From: Neobacillus sp. DY30
Lineage (GTDB): Bacteria; Bacillota; Bacilli; Bacillales; Cytobacillaceae
Direction: 5' to 3'
Assembly (NCBI RefSeq): GCF_030123065.1
Contig: NZ_CP126093.1
Span: 1,864,001-1,928,000 of the forward strand
Length of the DNA stretch: 64,000 bases
Shown one piece after another: positions 29,063-37,121 of the stretch (position 1 is the stretch's first letter; each line of letters starts with the position of its first letter). The position numbers and the translations under genes were made by a program. The notes beneath the pieces are model-generated. The model ran no database searches, was not told where the DNA came from, and saw nothing but the letters and a program-made list of their open reading frames with translations.

Positions 29063-29965
29063 GTGACTGAATTAGGTAATCGACTAAAAGAAGCGCGATT
29101 AGCCAAAGGATTAAGCTTAGAGGATTTACAGTCAATCACAAAAATTCAAAAACGGTATTTGATAGGGATCGAAGAAGGCAATTATTCTAGTATGCCAGGG
29201 AATTTTTATGTTCGTGCTTTTGTAAAACAATACGCTGAAGCGTTGCAGCTTAATCCTGAAGAAATATTTGAAACGTATAAAAACGAAATTCCAGCTACCC
29301 ATAATGAGGATTTACCTGAGAAATTATCGAGGGTGAAAACGCGAAAGACGGTAACAGACGGTTCCTCAAAAATTTTTGATATAATACCAAAGGTTTTAAT
29401 TGGAATCTTTATAATTGGTGCCGCAGGATTACTTTATTATTTCTTTGTTAATAACGTTGGAGACAAAGCTACTGATCAGATTAATGAGGAAAATGAACCT
29501 GTAAAATTCGTGCGCTCTCAAAACTTGGAAAAGGCAAACGAAACAGAAAAAGAAGATACTAAAGAAAATCAAGAGGCTGGGAAGGATGAACAGGAGACTG
29601 TTGAGGAAAACCCAGTAGTAGAAACTCCAAAACAAGAATTAACGCCTGTTCAAAACAGCGGAAAAAATTCTACCTATGATTTGAAAAATGCAGATAAATT
29701 TGTTGTAAAGTTGGTTTCAACAGGGCAGACATGGGTAAATGTAAAAAATAGCAGTGGTCAATCTAAGTTCCAGGGGTTATTATCAACCACTGGTACCCAA
29801 AGTACGGAAGTAGATTTAACGGGGGATACCAAAGCAGTCATTGTTGTTGGCAGAACCGTTGATACCGAGATTTACGTAAATGACCAAAAGCTAGAGTATG
29901 CCATCGCACCTGCTGATGTGGTTCAACAGAACATTACGATTCAATTTGTTCCGAAGAACGAATAG
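29063..29965 (+). CDS. rodZ: RodZ-like cytoskeletal protein YmfM
   Basis: This 300-residue bitopic protein starts at GTG 29063, behind GGAAGGTG. It has an N-terminal Xre-like helix-turn-helix (residues 5-70: RLKEARLAKGLSLEDLQSITKIQKRYLIGIEEG), a basic juxtamembrane part, one membrane helix (about 112-130), an acidic E/K/T-rich linker, and a C-terminal extracellular beta domain (DUF4115). RodZ links MreB to the elongation machinery. It precedes pgsA as in B. subtilis. Confidence 0.92.
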   Translation: MTELGNRLKEARLAKGLSLEDLQSITKIQKRYLIGIEEGNYSSMPGNFYVRAFVKQYAEALQLNPEEIFETYKNEIPATHNEDLPEKLSRVKTRKTVTDGSSKIFDIIPKVLIGIFIIGAAGLLYYFFVNNVGDKATDQINEENEPVKFVRSQNLEKANETEKEDTKENQEAGKDEQETVEENPVVETPKQELTPVQNSGKNSTYDLKNADKFVVKLVSTGQTWVNVKNSSGQSKFQGLLSTTGTQSTEVDLTGDTKAVIVVGRTVDTEIYVNDQKLEYAIAPADVVQQNITIQFVPKNE

Positions 29966-29988
29966 TCATCTTGTGATGACTATTTTTC
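29962..29988 (+). terminator. Hairpin overlapping the rodZ stop codon
   Basis: ATAGTCATC / GATGACTAT with a TTGT loop, then five T residues. The stem begins within the last sense codon and includes the TAG stop. Confidence 0.7.
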
Positions 29989-30015
29989 TTCTTACTATTA
30001 CCTGGAGGAAAAACA

Positions 30016-30594
30016 ATGAATGTACCAAATCAAATAACGATATCAAGGATTCTTTTAATTCCTATTTTCTTGATAATTATGCTTTTTCCCTTTGATTGGG
30101 GAAACATGCATTTACTGGGAGCTGACCTTCCGGTAACCCATTTTGTTGGAGCATTAATCTTTATTTTTGCTTCTGCGACAGATTGGGTAGATGGCTATTA
30201 TGCACGAAAATATAATCTTGTTACCAATATGGGGAAATTTCTTGATCCGCTTGCAGATAAGTTACTTGTCTCTGCAGCACTAGTTGTACTAGTTGATCTA
30301 GGCTATGCAGCCTCTTGGATTGTTATTTTAATCATAAGCCGGGAATTTGCGGTCACGGGCCTTCGCCTTTTGCTTGTAGAGGGTGGAGAAGTTGTCGCTG
30401 CTAATAACCTTGGAAAAATTAAAACTTGGGCACAAATTATCGCGATATCAGCACTTTTATTACATAATATTATTTTTGAAGTGATTGGATTTCCATTTGA
30501 TCAAGTAGCTTTATGGATTGCATTAATTTTTACTATCTGGTCTGGATGGGATTATTTTTCGAAGAATATGCATGTTTTTAAAAATTCTAAATAG
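30016..30594 (+). CDS. pgsA: CDP-diacylglycerol-glycerol-3-phosphate 3-phosphatidyltransferase
   Basis: PgsA makes phosphatidylglycerol phosphate at the membrane. The 192-residue protein has several hydrophobic helices and the CDP-alcohol phosphatidyltransferase motif DG(x2)AR(x8)G(x3)D(x3)D, visible as the segment DGYYAR...MGKFLDPLADK near residues 56-78. The start is ATG behind TGGAGG. It is 15 bases upstream of cinA. Confidence 0.96.
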   Translation: MNVPNQITISRILLIPIFLIIMLFPFDWGNMHLLGADLPVTHFVGALIFIFASATDWVDGYYARKYNLVTNMGKFLDPLADKLLVSAALVVLVDLGYAASWIVILIISREFAVTGLRLLLVEGGEVVAANNLGKIKTWAQIIAISALLLHNIIFEVIGFPFDQVALWIALIFTIWSGWDYFSKNMHVFKNSK

Positions 30595-30609
30595 AACGCG
30601 AGGTAACGG

Positions 30610-31866
30610 ATGATGAATGCAGAAATTATTGCAGTTGGTTCTGAATTACTGCTGGGTCAAATCGTTAATAGTAATGCACGATTTATTTCGCAACAACTCG
30701 CAGGACTAGGAATCAATGTTTTTTTCCATACGGTGGTTGGTGATAATCCTGACCGATTAAGGTCTGTAATTGAAATTGCTGAAAAGCGTTCCAATTTGAT
30801 CATTTTTACAGGCGGGCTGGGACCGACAAAAGATGATCTAACAAAGGAAACCATTGCACGGCATTTAGGTAAAAATCTAGTAATGGAACAAGAAGCATTA
30901 GAATCTATTGAACTTTATTTTAAGAAGGCAAATAGGGTAATGACGGAAAATAATAAGAAGCAGGCTCTTGTTTTAGAAGATTCTATTATCCTGCCAAACC
31001 ATCATGGGATGGCACCAGGAATGATGGTAGAGAAGGGTAACTGTATTTATATGCTTCTGCCAGGACCCCCGAAAGAAATGGAACCAATGTTTTTACGCTT
31101 TGGTACGGCAGCTTTGTCGGAACAAGTAAAAACGGATGAGAAAATAGTTTCTAGAGTTTTAAGGTTCTTTGGAATCGGAGAGGCTGCATTAGAAACGGAA
31201 ATTTTGGATTTAATAGAACAGCAAACAAATCCAACAATTGCTCCGCTGGCTGCGGATGGTGAATGTACATTACGGATTACCGCAAAGCATCAGGATTTGC
31301 AAAAGGCAGAGACTATGCTGGATGAAGTAGAGGATAAAATTAGAGCTCGTGTAGGACAGTTTGTATATGGGTATGACAATACTTCGTTAGTAGCTGAACT
31401 TATGAACGTTTTACAAGCAAATAACTTAACGATCTCAGCGGCAGAGAGCTTAACAGGGGGATTATTTCAACAGGAATTAACGGGTGTTCCAGGTGTTAGT
31501 TCAGTCCTGAAGGGCGGAGTCGTTTGCTACACGAATGAGGTTAAGAAGAATGTTTTAAAGGTTAAACCAGAAACGATTGAAAAATATGGGGTTGTAAGTC
31601 AAGAGTGTGCAAAAGAACTTGCCGAAAATGTTGCGACATTAGTAGCTACGGATGTTGGAATTAGTTTCACTGGTGTTGCCGGTCCTGATGAGCTTGAGGG
31701 AAAACCTGTAGGAACAGTTTACATTGGGATCTCGATTAAAGGTAAAGAAACAGTCGTTGTAAAGCTGGAACTGGGCGGATCAAGAGAGGCAAACCAAATC
31801 CGTTCTGTAAAATATGGCTGTTACCATTTGATAAAGCAATTACAAGAATCACAGAAAGCTAATTAA
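30610..31866 (+). CDS. cinA: CinA-like competence/damage-inducible protein
   Basis: The protein joins an N-terminal MoaB/molybdopterin-binding-like domain ([32 protein letters not shown]) with a C-terminal nicotinamide-nucleotide amidase domain ([39 protein letters not shown]). It likely recycles NMN or hydrolyses ADP-ribose. ATG 30610 and ATG 30613 are both possible after GAGGTAA. The length is 418 aa, normal. It lies upstream of recA, with a tandem repeat array between them. Confidence 0.95.
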   Translation: MMNAEIIAVGSELLLGQIVNSNARFISQQLAGLGINVFFHTVVGDNPDRLRSVIEIAEKRSNLIIFTGGLGPTKDDLTKETIARHLGKNLVMEQEALESIELYFKKANRVMTENNKKQALVLEDSIILPNHHGMAPGMMVEKGNCIYMLLPGPPKEMEPMFLRFGTAALSEQVKTDEKIVSRVLRFFGIGEAALETEILDLIEQQTNPTIAPLAADGECTLRITAKHQDLQKAETMLDEVEDKIRARVGQFVYGYDNTSLVAELMNVLQANNLTISAAESLTGGLFQQELTGVPGVSSVLKGGVVCYTNEVKKNVLKVKPETIEKYGVVSQECAKELAENVATLVATDVGISFTGVAGPDELEGKPVGTVYIGISIKGKETVVVKLELGGSREANQIRSVKYGCYHLIKQLQESQKAN

Positions 31867-31883
31867 GCTCTCTGTGGTTTTTT
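31850..31883 (+). terminator. cinA terminator
   Basis: CACAGA / TCTGTG encloses an inner AGCT-AATTA-AGCT stem that covers the stop codon, then G and six T residues. Confidence 0.72.
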
Positions 31884-31907
31884 ATCTTAAGCATTCCCTA
31901 GTATCTT

Positions 31908-32166
31908 ATTCTCGTATAATGGAAGTTATTCTCGGATAAGCAGTAATACTCTCGTATAATGGAGGTTACTCTCGGATGAACAGAAATTACTCTCGTATAA
32001 TGGAAGTTACTCTCGGATAAGCAGAAATACTCTCGTATAATGGTAGTTACTCTCGGATGAACAGATTTACTCTCGTATAATTGAAAATACTCTCGCATGA
32101 GCAGAAATACTCTCGCATAAATGGAAGTTACTCTCGGATAGGCAAAAATTACTCTCACATAACTCC
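31908..32166. repeat. 20-bp tandem repeat array between cinA and recA
   Basis: Twelve complete units of 20-21 bases plus a partial thirteenth start with ACTCTCG (ATTCTCG in the first two). Two unit types alternate: ACTCTCG-TATAATGGAAGTT and ACTCTCG-GATAAGCAGAAAT, giving a 40-base higher-order period. Units at 31908, 31948, 31989, 32029 and 32069 contain an exact TATAAT. The array is intergenic; an open frame on the minus strand through it only translates the repeat. Confidence 0.93.
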
Positions 32167-32279
32167 ATAAAAGTCTGAAAATAGATAAAAAGGTAAATTA
32201 GACTTCAAAAACTGTTGAAAAAAGCTTTAAATGTTAGAGGAATTTCCTATTATTACATGATTACTTGTTTTAAAAAAAA
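32167..32279. other. Gene-free stretch before recA
   Basis: Together with the repeat array this makes a 532-base gap between cinA and recA. It is AT-rich, with no RNA gene or coding frame that I can support. The recA control region begins at 32280. Confidence 0.6.
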
Positions 32280-32293
32280 CGAATAAGTGTTCG
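32280..32293. promoter_or_regulatory. LexA (SOS) box upstream of recA
   Basis: CGAATAAGTGTTCG matches the Gram-positive LexA/DinR consensus CGAAC-N4-GTTCG with one base different. It lies 106 bases before the recA start and just upstream of the probable promoter. Confidence 0.85.
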
Positions 32294-32302
32294 ACTTTTT
32301 GC

Positions 32303-32331
32303 TGTACAAATGTCCTAAAAGAGGTTATATT
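32303..32331 (+). promoter_or_regulatory. Probable recA promoter
   Basis: TGTACA and TATATT are 17 bases apart, downstream of the LexA box and about 70 bases before recA. The -35 is weak. Confidence 0.45.
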
Positions 32332-32398
32332 ATTAATAGGTTTTAAATTATAGATTTGGCTATTAACTTTTTGGTTTATATATAAGGGAGGAACTGTA

Positions 32399-33439
32399 GT
32401 GAGTGATCGTAAAGCGGCTTTAGAAATGGCGCTAAAACAGATAGAAAAGCAATTTGGTAAAGGTTCCATCATGAAAATGGGAGAGAAAACAGACACAAGA
32501 ATTTTAACAAGTCCGAGCGGCTCATTAGCCATTGATGCAGCACTTGGTGTTGGCGGGTATCCTAGAGGAAGAATTATCGAAATTTATGGACCTGAAAGCT
32601 CTGGTAAAACAACTGTAGCTTTACATGCAATTGCAGAAGTACAAGCTACTGGCGGACAAGCAGCGTTTATCGACGCCGAGCACGCACTTGACCCAGCATA
32701 TGCACAAAAATTAGGGGTAAACATCGATGAGCTATTATTATCACAACCTGATACAGGGGAACAAGCACTAGAAATCGCAGAAGCACTTGTACGAAGCGGT
32801 GCAATTGATATTCTAGTAGTCGATTCCGTAGCAGCATTAGTTCCAAAAGCAGAAATAGAAGGAGAAATGGGAGATTCACACATGGGTCTTCAAGCTCGTT
32901 TGATGTCTCAAGCACTCCGTAAACTTTCTGGTGTCATTAACAAATCAAAGACTATCGCAATCTTTATTAACCAAGTTCGTGAAAAAATTGGAGTTATGTT
33001 TGGGAACCCAGAAACAACTCCAGGTGGTCGTGCGTTGAAATTCTACTCTACGATTCGTGTTGAGGTACGTCGTGGAGAAGCTATCAAACAAGGTACTGAC
33101 GTCGTTGGTAACAAAACAAAGATTAAAGTTGTTAAAAATAAAGTTGCGCCTCCATTCCGTACAGCTGAAGTAGATATTATGTATGGAGAAGGAATTTCTA
33201 AAGAGGGCGAAATCATTGATATTGGCTCTGAATTAGATATCGTTCAAAAGAGCGGTTCTTGGTATTCATATAATGAAGAAAGAATTGGTCAAGGCCGTGA
33301 AAATGCGAAGACTTTCTTAAGAGAAAATCCAAGTATTCGTCTTGAAATTCAGCAAAAGATCCGTGAGCACTTCGGATTAGACGGAGAAAAAATAGTCACA
33401 GAAGCTGATGACGATGAACAGTTCGAATTAATAGACTAA
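32399..33439 (+). CDS. recA: Recombinase RecA
   Basis: The DNA-strand-exchange protein and SOS co-protease, 346 aa, starts at GTG 32399 after GGGAGGAACT. The Walker A motif GPESSGKT is at residues 64-71, with the [27 protein letters not shown] segment and the L2-type [20 protein letters not shown]. The C-terminal tail is acidic ([12 protein letters not shown]), as usual. Upstream is a LexA box; a terminator follows. Confidence 0.99.
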   Translation: MSDRKAALEMALKQIEKQFGKGSIMKMGEKTDTRILTSPSGSLAIDAALGVGGYPRGRIIEIYGPESSGKTTVALHAIAEVQATGGQAAFIDAEHALDPAYAQKLGVNIDELLLSQPDTGEQALEIAEALVRSGAIDILVVDSVAALVPKAEIEGEMGDSHMGLQARLMSQALRKLSGVINKSKTIAIFINQVREKIGVMFGNPETTPGGRALKFYSTIRVEVRRGEAIKQGTDVVGNKTKIKVVKNKVAPPFRTAEVDIMYGEGISKEGEIIDIGSELDIVQKSGSWYSYNEERIGQGRENAKTFLRENPSIRLEIQQKIREHFGLDGEKIVTEADDDEQFELID

Positions 33440-33443
33440 TAAG

Positions 33444-33476
33444 AAGAGCAAAGCCTGATTAGGTTTTGCTCTTTTT
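33444..33476 (+). terminator. recA terminator
   Basis: AAGAGCAAAGCCT / AGGTTTTGCTCTT (one G-T pair) with a short loop and T residues. Confidence 0.85.
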
Positions 33477-33591
33477 AATAAAATGAATAATTATTTAATT
33501 TTATGTATATTTATTCAACTGAAGGCAGTTTTGTATATTGTTAATACATGAACAAAGTCTAAATATTTCAAAAAGCTGACAGGAGTTACCC

Positions 33592-33620
33592 TTGACAATG
33601 AATATACACACATTTACAAT
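33592..33620 (+). promoter_or_regulatory. rny promoter
   Basis: A consensus TTGACA and TACAAT with exactly 17 bases between. It lies in the 316-base recA-rny gap, leaving a leader of about 130 bases. The rest of the gap is AT-rich and I see no gene in it. Confidence 0.78.
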
Positions 33621-33755
33621 TAACATGTATATTTTACATTTTTGTTAATATTACAATGAAAAAGCTTGGTGCTTGCTGTATGTTGAACCTAACCAATGTA
33701 CATGCCGACACTTAAAAAAGTGTAACAAAAGTTCATAGCAAGAGGAGGTGTAACG

Positions 33756-35315
33756 ATGGAACCTATTACTATCATCTCCATTTTGCTTGGCATTATCGTC
33801 GGTGCCGTTGTTGGCTATTTTGTTCGTAAATCCATTGCTGAGGCAAAAATAGCAGGTGCAAAGGATGCTGCAGAGCAGATTCTTGAAGATGCAAAGCGTG
33901 ATGCTGATTCATTGAAAAAAGAAGCTTTGCTAGAGGCAAAGGATGAAATTCACAAGCTTCGTACCGAAGCCGAACGTGAGGTTCGTGAACGAAGAAATGA
34001 ACTGCAAAAACAAGAAAACCGTTTACTGCAAAGAGAAGAGAATTTAGATCGAAAGGATGAATCGTTAAATAAACGAGAAATTCTGTTAGAAAAGAAGGAT
34101 GATTCTCTAAACCAAAGACAACAGCATATTGAACAGATGGAAAGCAAAGTGGACGAGTTGGTACGAACACAACAAACAGAACTTGAACGTATTTCGAGTT
34201 TGACTCGTGAGGAAGCAAAGAACATCATTATCGAGAAAATGGAGCAGGAATTAACCTATGATACTGCGATAATGATTAAGGAAAGTGAAAACCGCGCGAA
34301 AGAGGAAGCAGATAAGAAAGCGAAGGAAATTTTATCGCTAGCAATCCAGCGTTGCGCTGCTGACCATGTTGCGGAAACGACTGTATCTGTAGTCAACCTT
34401 CCAAATGATGAAATGAAAGGTCGTATTATCGGCCGAGAAGGAAGAAATATCCGTACACTAGAGACACTTACAGGAATTGACTTGATTATTGATGATACTC
34501 CAGAAGCTGTTATTCTATCAGGATTCGATCCGATTCGTCGAGAAACTGCACGACTGGCGCTAGAAAAGTTGGTCCAAGATGGACGAATCCATCCTGCACG
34601 AATTGAAGAAATGGTCGAAAAATCTCGTCGAGAAGTGGATGAGTATATCCGTGAAGTTGGTGAACAAACGACATTTGAAGTCGGAGTTCACGGATTACAT
34701 CCGGATCTTATTAAAATCCTAGGACGCCTAAAGTTCCGTACCAGTTACGGTCAAAATGTCTTAAAGCACTCAATGGAGGTTGCACAGCTTTCGGGCTTAC
34801 TTGCAGCTGAGCTTGGTGAGGATGAAACGCTGGCACGACGTGCAGGTCTATTACACGATATTGGGAAAGCAATTGACCATGAAGTAGAAGGAAGTCATGT
34901 TGAAATCGGGGTTGAACTTGCAACAAAATACAAGGAACATCCAGTTGTTATTAACAGTATAGCTTCACACCATGGTGATACGGCGCCAACATCAACCATT
35001 TCCGTTCTAGTGGCCGCTGCTGACGCTTTGTCAGCTGCAAGACCAGGAGCACGCAGTGAGACTTTAGAAAACTATATCCGCCGCTTAGAAAAGCTGGAGG
35101 AAATTTCAGAGTCTTATGAAGGTGTTGAAAAATCTTTTGCAATTCAAGCCGGCCGAGAGGTGCGAATAATTGTAAGACCTGATGCGGTCGATGATTTAGC
35201 TGCGCATCGCTTAGCACGAGATATTCGGAAACGAATTGAAGAAGAGCTTGATTATCCAGGACATATTAAAGTCACAGTCATCCGTGAAACACGGGCTGTA
35301 GAATACGCAAAATAA
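33756..35315 (+). CDS. rny: Ribonuclease Y
   Basis: RNase Y is the membrane-anchored endoribonuclease that starts much of mRNA decay in Bacillus. The 519-residue protein has an N-terminal membrane helix (residues 4-22), a long charged coiled coil (to about 200), a KH domain ([34 protein letters not shown]) and an HD domain with [10 protein letters not shown] (H367-D368). The ATG follows GAGGAGGTG. It is followed by a terminator and ymdB. Confidence 0.98.
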   Translation: MEPITIISILLGIIVGAVVGYFVRKSIAEAKIAGAKDAAEQILEDAKRDADSLKKEALLEAKDEIHKLRTEAEREVRERRNELQKQENRLLQREENLDRKDESLNKREILLEKKDDSLNQRQQHIEQMESKVDELVRTQQTELERISSLTREEAKNIIIEKMEQELTYDTAIMIKESENRAKEEADKKAKEILSLAIQRCAADHVAETTVSVVNLPNDEMKGRIIGREGRNIRTLETLTGIDLIIDDTPEAVILSGFDPIRRETARLALEKLVQDGRIHPARIEEMVEKSRREVDEYIREVGEQTTFEVGVHGLHPDLIKILGRLKFRTSYGQNVLKHSMEVAQLSGLLAAELGEDETLARRAGLLHDIGKAIDHEVEGSHVEIGVELATKYKEHPVVINSIASHHGDTAPTSTISVLVAAADALSAARPGARSETLENYIRRLEKLEEISESYEGVEKSFAIQAGREVRIIVRPDAVDDLAAHRLARDIRKRIEEELDYPGHIKVTVIRETRAVEYAK

Positions 35316-35346
35316 AGCGGTGCTTTCGCACTGCTTTATTTTTTTT
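35311..35346 (+). terminator. rny terminator
   Basis: A 13-base stem AATAAAGCGGTGC / GCACTGCTTTATT (one G-T pair), loop TTTC, then T residues. The stem includes the stop codon. Confidence 0.88.
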
Positions 35347-35424
35347 CGGTATTCCACTTGCGGTTAAATAAAATAAAAGTGTGATACAATTTATAGTAAA
35401 TATATGCTTTTGAAAGGATAACAA

Positions 35425-36222
35425 ATGAACTTATTATTTATTGGAGATGTTGTAGGATCACCAGGTCGAGATATGGTTAAAGAATATGTGCCAAAAATTA
35501 AAGAAAAATATCGACCAAATTTCACCATTATTAATGGTGAAAACGCAGCAGGCGGCAGAGGTATTACAGAAAAAATCTATCGAGAATTTTTAGGTTCTGG
35601 CGCTCAAGCTGTAACCCTTGGGAACCACTCATGGGATAACAAAGAGATTTTCGAATTTATTGAATCAGCAAAGAATATGGTACGTCCTGCAAATTTTCCA
35701 GAAGGGACTCCCGGAAAAGGTTTGGCATTTTTCAAGGTAAATGACATAGAAGTAGCTGTTATCAACTTGCAGGGGCGGACGTTTATGCCTCCATTAGATT
35801 GTCCTTTTAAAAAGGCAGATGAATTAGTCGAAATCGCTCAAGAGCGTACACCTTTTATCTTTGTGGATTTTCATGCAGAAGCCACAAGTGAAAAACAAGC
35901 AATGGGCTGGTATTTAGATGGGAGGGTCTCCGCAGTCGTAGGTACCCATACACATGTGCAAACAGCTGATAGCCGCATCCTGCCAAACGGAACAGGCTAT
36001 TTAACAGACGTAGGGATGACAGGGCCATATGATGGAATTCTCGGTATGGAAAGAGAAGCGGTCATCACAAAATTTCTTACGAGCCTTCCAGTAAGATTTG
36101 AAGTCCCAAAAACGGGTAGAACACAACTTAGCGGTGTTTACATGGAACTGGACAGAAAAACTGGCAAATGCAAAAAAATGGAGAGAATTTTAATAAACGA
36201 AGATCACCCTTGGTATTCTTAA
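35425..36222 (+). CDS. ymdB: YmdB metallophosphoesterase
   Basis: This 265-residue phosphodiesterase (2',3'-cyclic nucleotides in B. subtilis) governs the choice between biofilm and motility. Metal-binding motifs are all visible: FIGDVVGSPGRD at the start, NGENAAGG, LGNHSWDN, VDFHAEATSEK and GTHTHVQTAD. The start is ATG after AAAGGATAA. It follows rny, as in most Bacillaceae. Confidence 0.95.
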   Translation: MNLLFIGDVVGSPGRDMVKEYVPKIKEKYRPNFTIINGENAAGGRGITEKIYREFLGSGAQAVTLGNHSWDNKEIFEFIESAKNMVRPANFPEGTPGKGLAFFKVNDIEVAVINLQGRTFMPPLDCPFKKADELVEIAQERTPFIFVDFHAEATSEKQAMGWYLDGRVSAVVGTHTHVQTADSRILPNGTGYLTDVGMTGPYDGILGMEREAVITKFLTSLPVRFEVPKTGRTQLSGVYMELDRKTGKCKKMERILINEDHPWYS

Positions 36223-36249
36223 CCTTCCGACAGGAAGGTTATTTTTTTT
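36221..36249 (+). terminator. ymdB terminator
   Basis: AACCTTCC / GGAAGGTT with a GACA loop, then A and eight T residues; the stem includes the last two bases of the stop codon. Confidence 0.85.
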
Positions 36250-36280
36250 ACTGATAAAAAAATGCACTTTTTTTGTCCAA

Positions 36281-36310
36281 GCCGGAATATGTCTTTTGCA
36301 AAATGAATAT
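36281..36310 (+). promoter_or_regulatory. SigH promoter of spoVS
   Basis: GCCGGAATA (SigH -35 RnAGGAwWW, one mismatch) and AATGAATAT (a perfect RnnGAATww -10) are 12 bases apart, 83 bases before spoVS. SigH transcription of spoVS is known from B. subtilis. Confidence 0.75.
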
Positions 36311-36392
36311 AGTAGCAGTGGAATCTTATATACCTGATTTGCTCATGAAACTGCTCATGCCAGGATCGGGATTATACAAGGGGGAGCTAGGA

Positions 36393-36653
36393 ATGGAAAT
36401 ATTAAAAGTTTCAGCAAAATCTAATCCTAATTCTGTAGCTGGTGCACTTGCTGGAGTTCTGCGTGAAAGAGGTGCAGCAGAAATACAGGCGATTGGTGCA
36501 GGTGCATTGAATCAAGCTGTTAAGGCAGTAGCGATTGCAAGAGGATTTGTAGCACCTAGCGGAGTTGATTTGATTTGCATCCCTGCGTTCACTGATATTC
36601 AGATTGATGGTGAAGAACGCACGGCTATAAAGCTTATTGTTGAACCAAGATGA
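36393..36653 (+). CDS. spoVS: Stage V sporulation protein S
   Basis: SpoVS is an 86-residue Alba-like protein required for spore coat assembly and progression past stage V. The frame begins MEILKVSAKSNPNSVAGALAGVLRE and ends IKLIVEPR. ATG 36393 follows GGGGAGCTAGGA; the 40 in-frame codons upstream hold the SigH promoter and are not coding. The protein family is very highly conserved. Confidence 0.98.
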   Translation: MEILKVSAKSNPNSVAGALAGVLRERGAAEIQAIGAGALNQAVKAVAIARGFVAPSGVDLICIPAFTDIQIDGEERTAIKLIVEPR

Positions 36654-36702
36654 AAGAGATAGAATCAATAATGTAAAACAAAAATGAATACTGCAAACTT
36701 TT

Positions 36703-36731
36703 ACCTGCTTAGATTGTAAGCGGGTATTTTT
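36703..36731 (+). terminator. spoVS terminator
   Basis: A nine-base stem ACCTGCTTA / TAAGCGGGT (one G-T pair) with a GATTG loop, then A and five T residues. Confidence 0.8.
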
Positions 36732-36768
36732 ATATACAAATTATTATAATAATGTTATTCTAATATAA

Positions 36769-36783
36769 ATGAAAACGTTTTCT
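36769..36783. promoter_or_regulatory. CcpA binding site (cre) upstream of korAB, distal
   Basis: ATGAAAACGTTTTCT is a full match to the cre consensus (WTGnAAnCGnWnnCW). It is 164 bases upstream of the -35 of the korA promoter. Confidence 0.7.
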
Positions 36784-36946
36784 GAGATACAGTGTTAAAG
36801 AATTATATATTATTAGATTTATTAATAAATCCCATAACAACAACGGTTTATAACAATTTTATAGTGAGATATTCGGATTTATTAAATGTCAATTTTTAAA
36901 ATATAAAAAAATATTCATATTTTAGACAATATTTAGTCTGAAAGGG
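36784..36946. other. Gene-free part of the spoVS-korA gap
   Basis: The full gap from spoVS to korA is 468 bases. Apart from the terminator, two cre sites and the promoter listed separately, I see only AT-rich sequence and an imperfect inverted repeat TTTAGAC / GTCTGAA at 36921-36942. Confidence 0.55.
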
Positions 36947-36975
36947 TTGCAATTTTTGGTTTAGAGGTCTAGAAT
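36947..36975 (+). promoter_or_regulatory. korAB promoter
   Basis: TTGCAA and TAGAAT are 17 bases apart. The last base of the -10 is the first base of a cre-like site, so CcpA binding there would block transcription initiation. A second, weaker candidate (TTGTGC-16-TATAAA) lies nearer the gene. Confidence 0.65.
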
Positions 36976-36989
36976 TGTAAGCGTTTAGT
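36975..36989. promoter_or_regulatory. CcpA binding site (cre) at the korAB promoter, proximal
   Basis: TTGTAAGCGTTTAGT differs at one consensus position from WTGnAAnCGnWnnCW. It covers the region from the -10 to just past the expected transcription start. Confidence 0.6.
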
Positions 36990-37121
36990 ACATATCCTAG
37001 TTTCAATTAATTTTGTCTTTAGAGCTTTAAAAGGCTAAATTCTAGTGAATAACTCGGAATTGTGCTACACTATTTATGAGTTATAAAATATATTTTTTAC
37101 ATATCCAAAGGGGTGTAAGTC

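Noticed and set aside
31908..32090. Five TATAAT hexamers as a promoter array
   Set aside because: There is no -35 element at 16-18 bases upstream of any of them; the hexamer is part of the repeat unit.
31898..32158. 86-aa minus-strand open frame through the repeat array
   Set aside because: Its sequence is only the translation of the 20-bp repeat, with no ribosome binding site and no codon signal.
31908..32166. CRISPR array
   Set aside because: Repeats are contiguous with no unique spacers and no cas genes are nearby.
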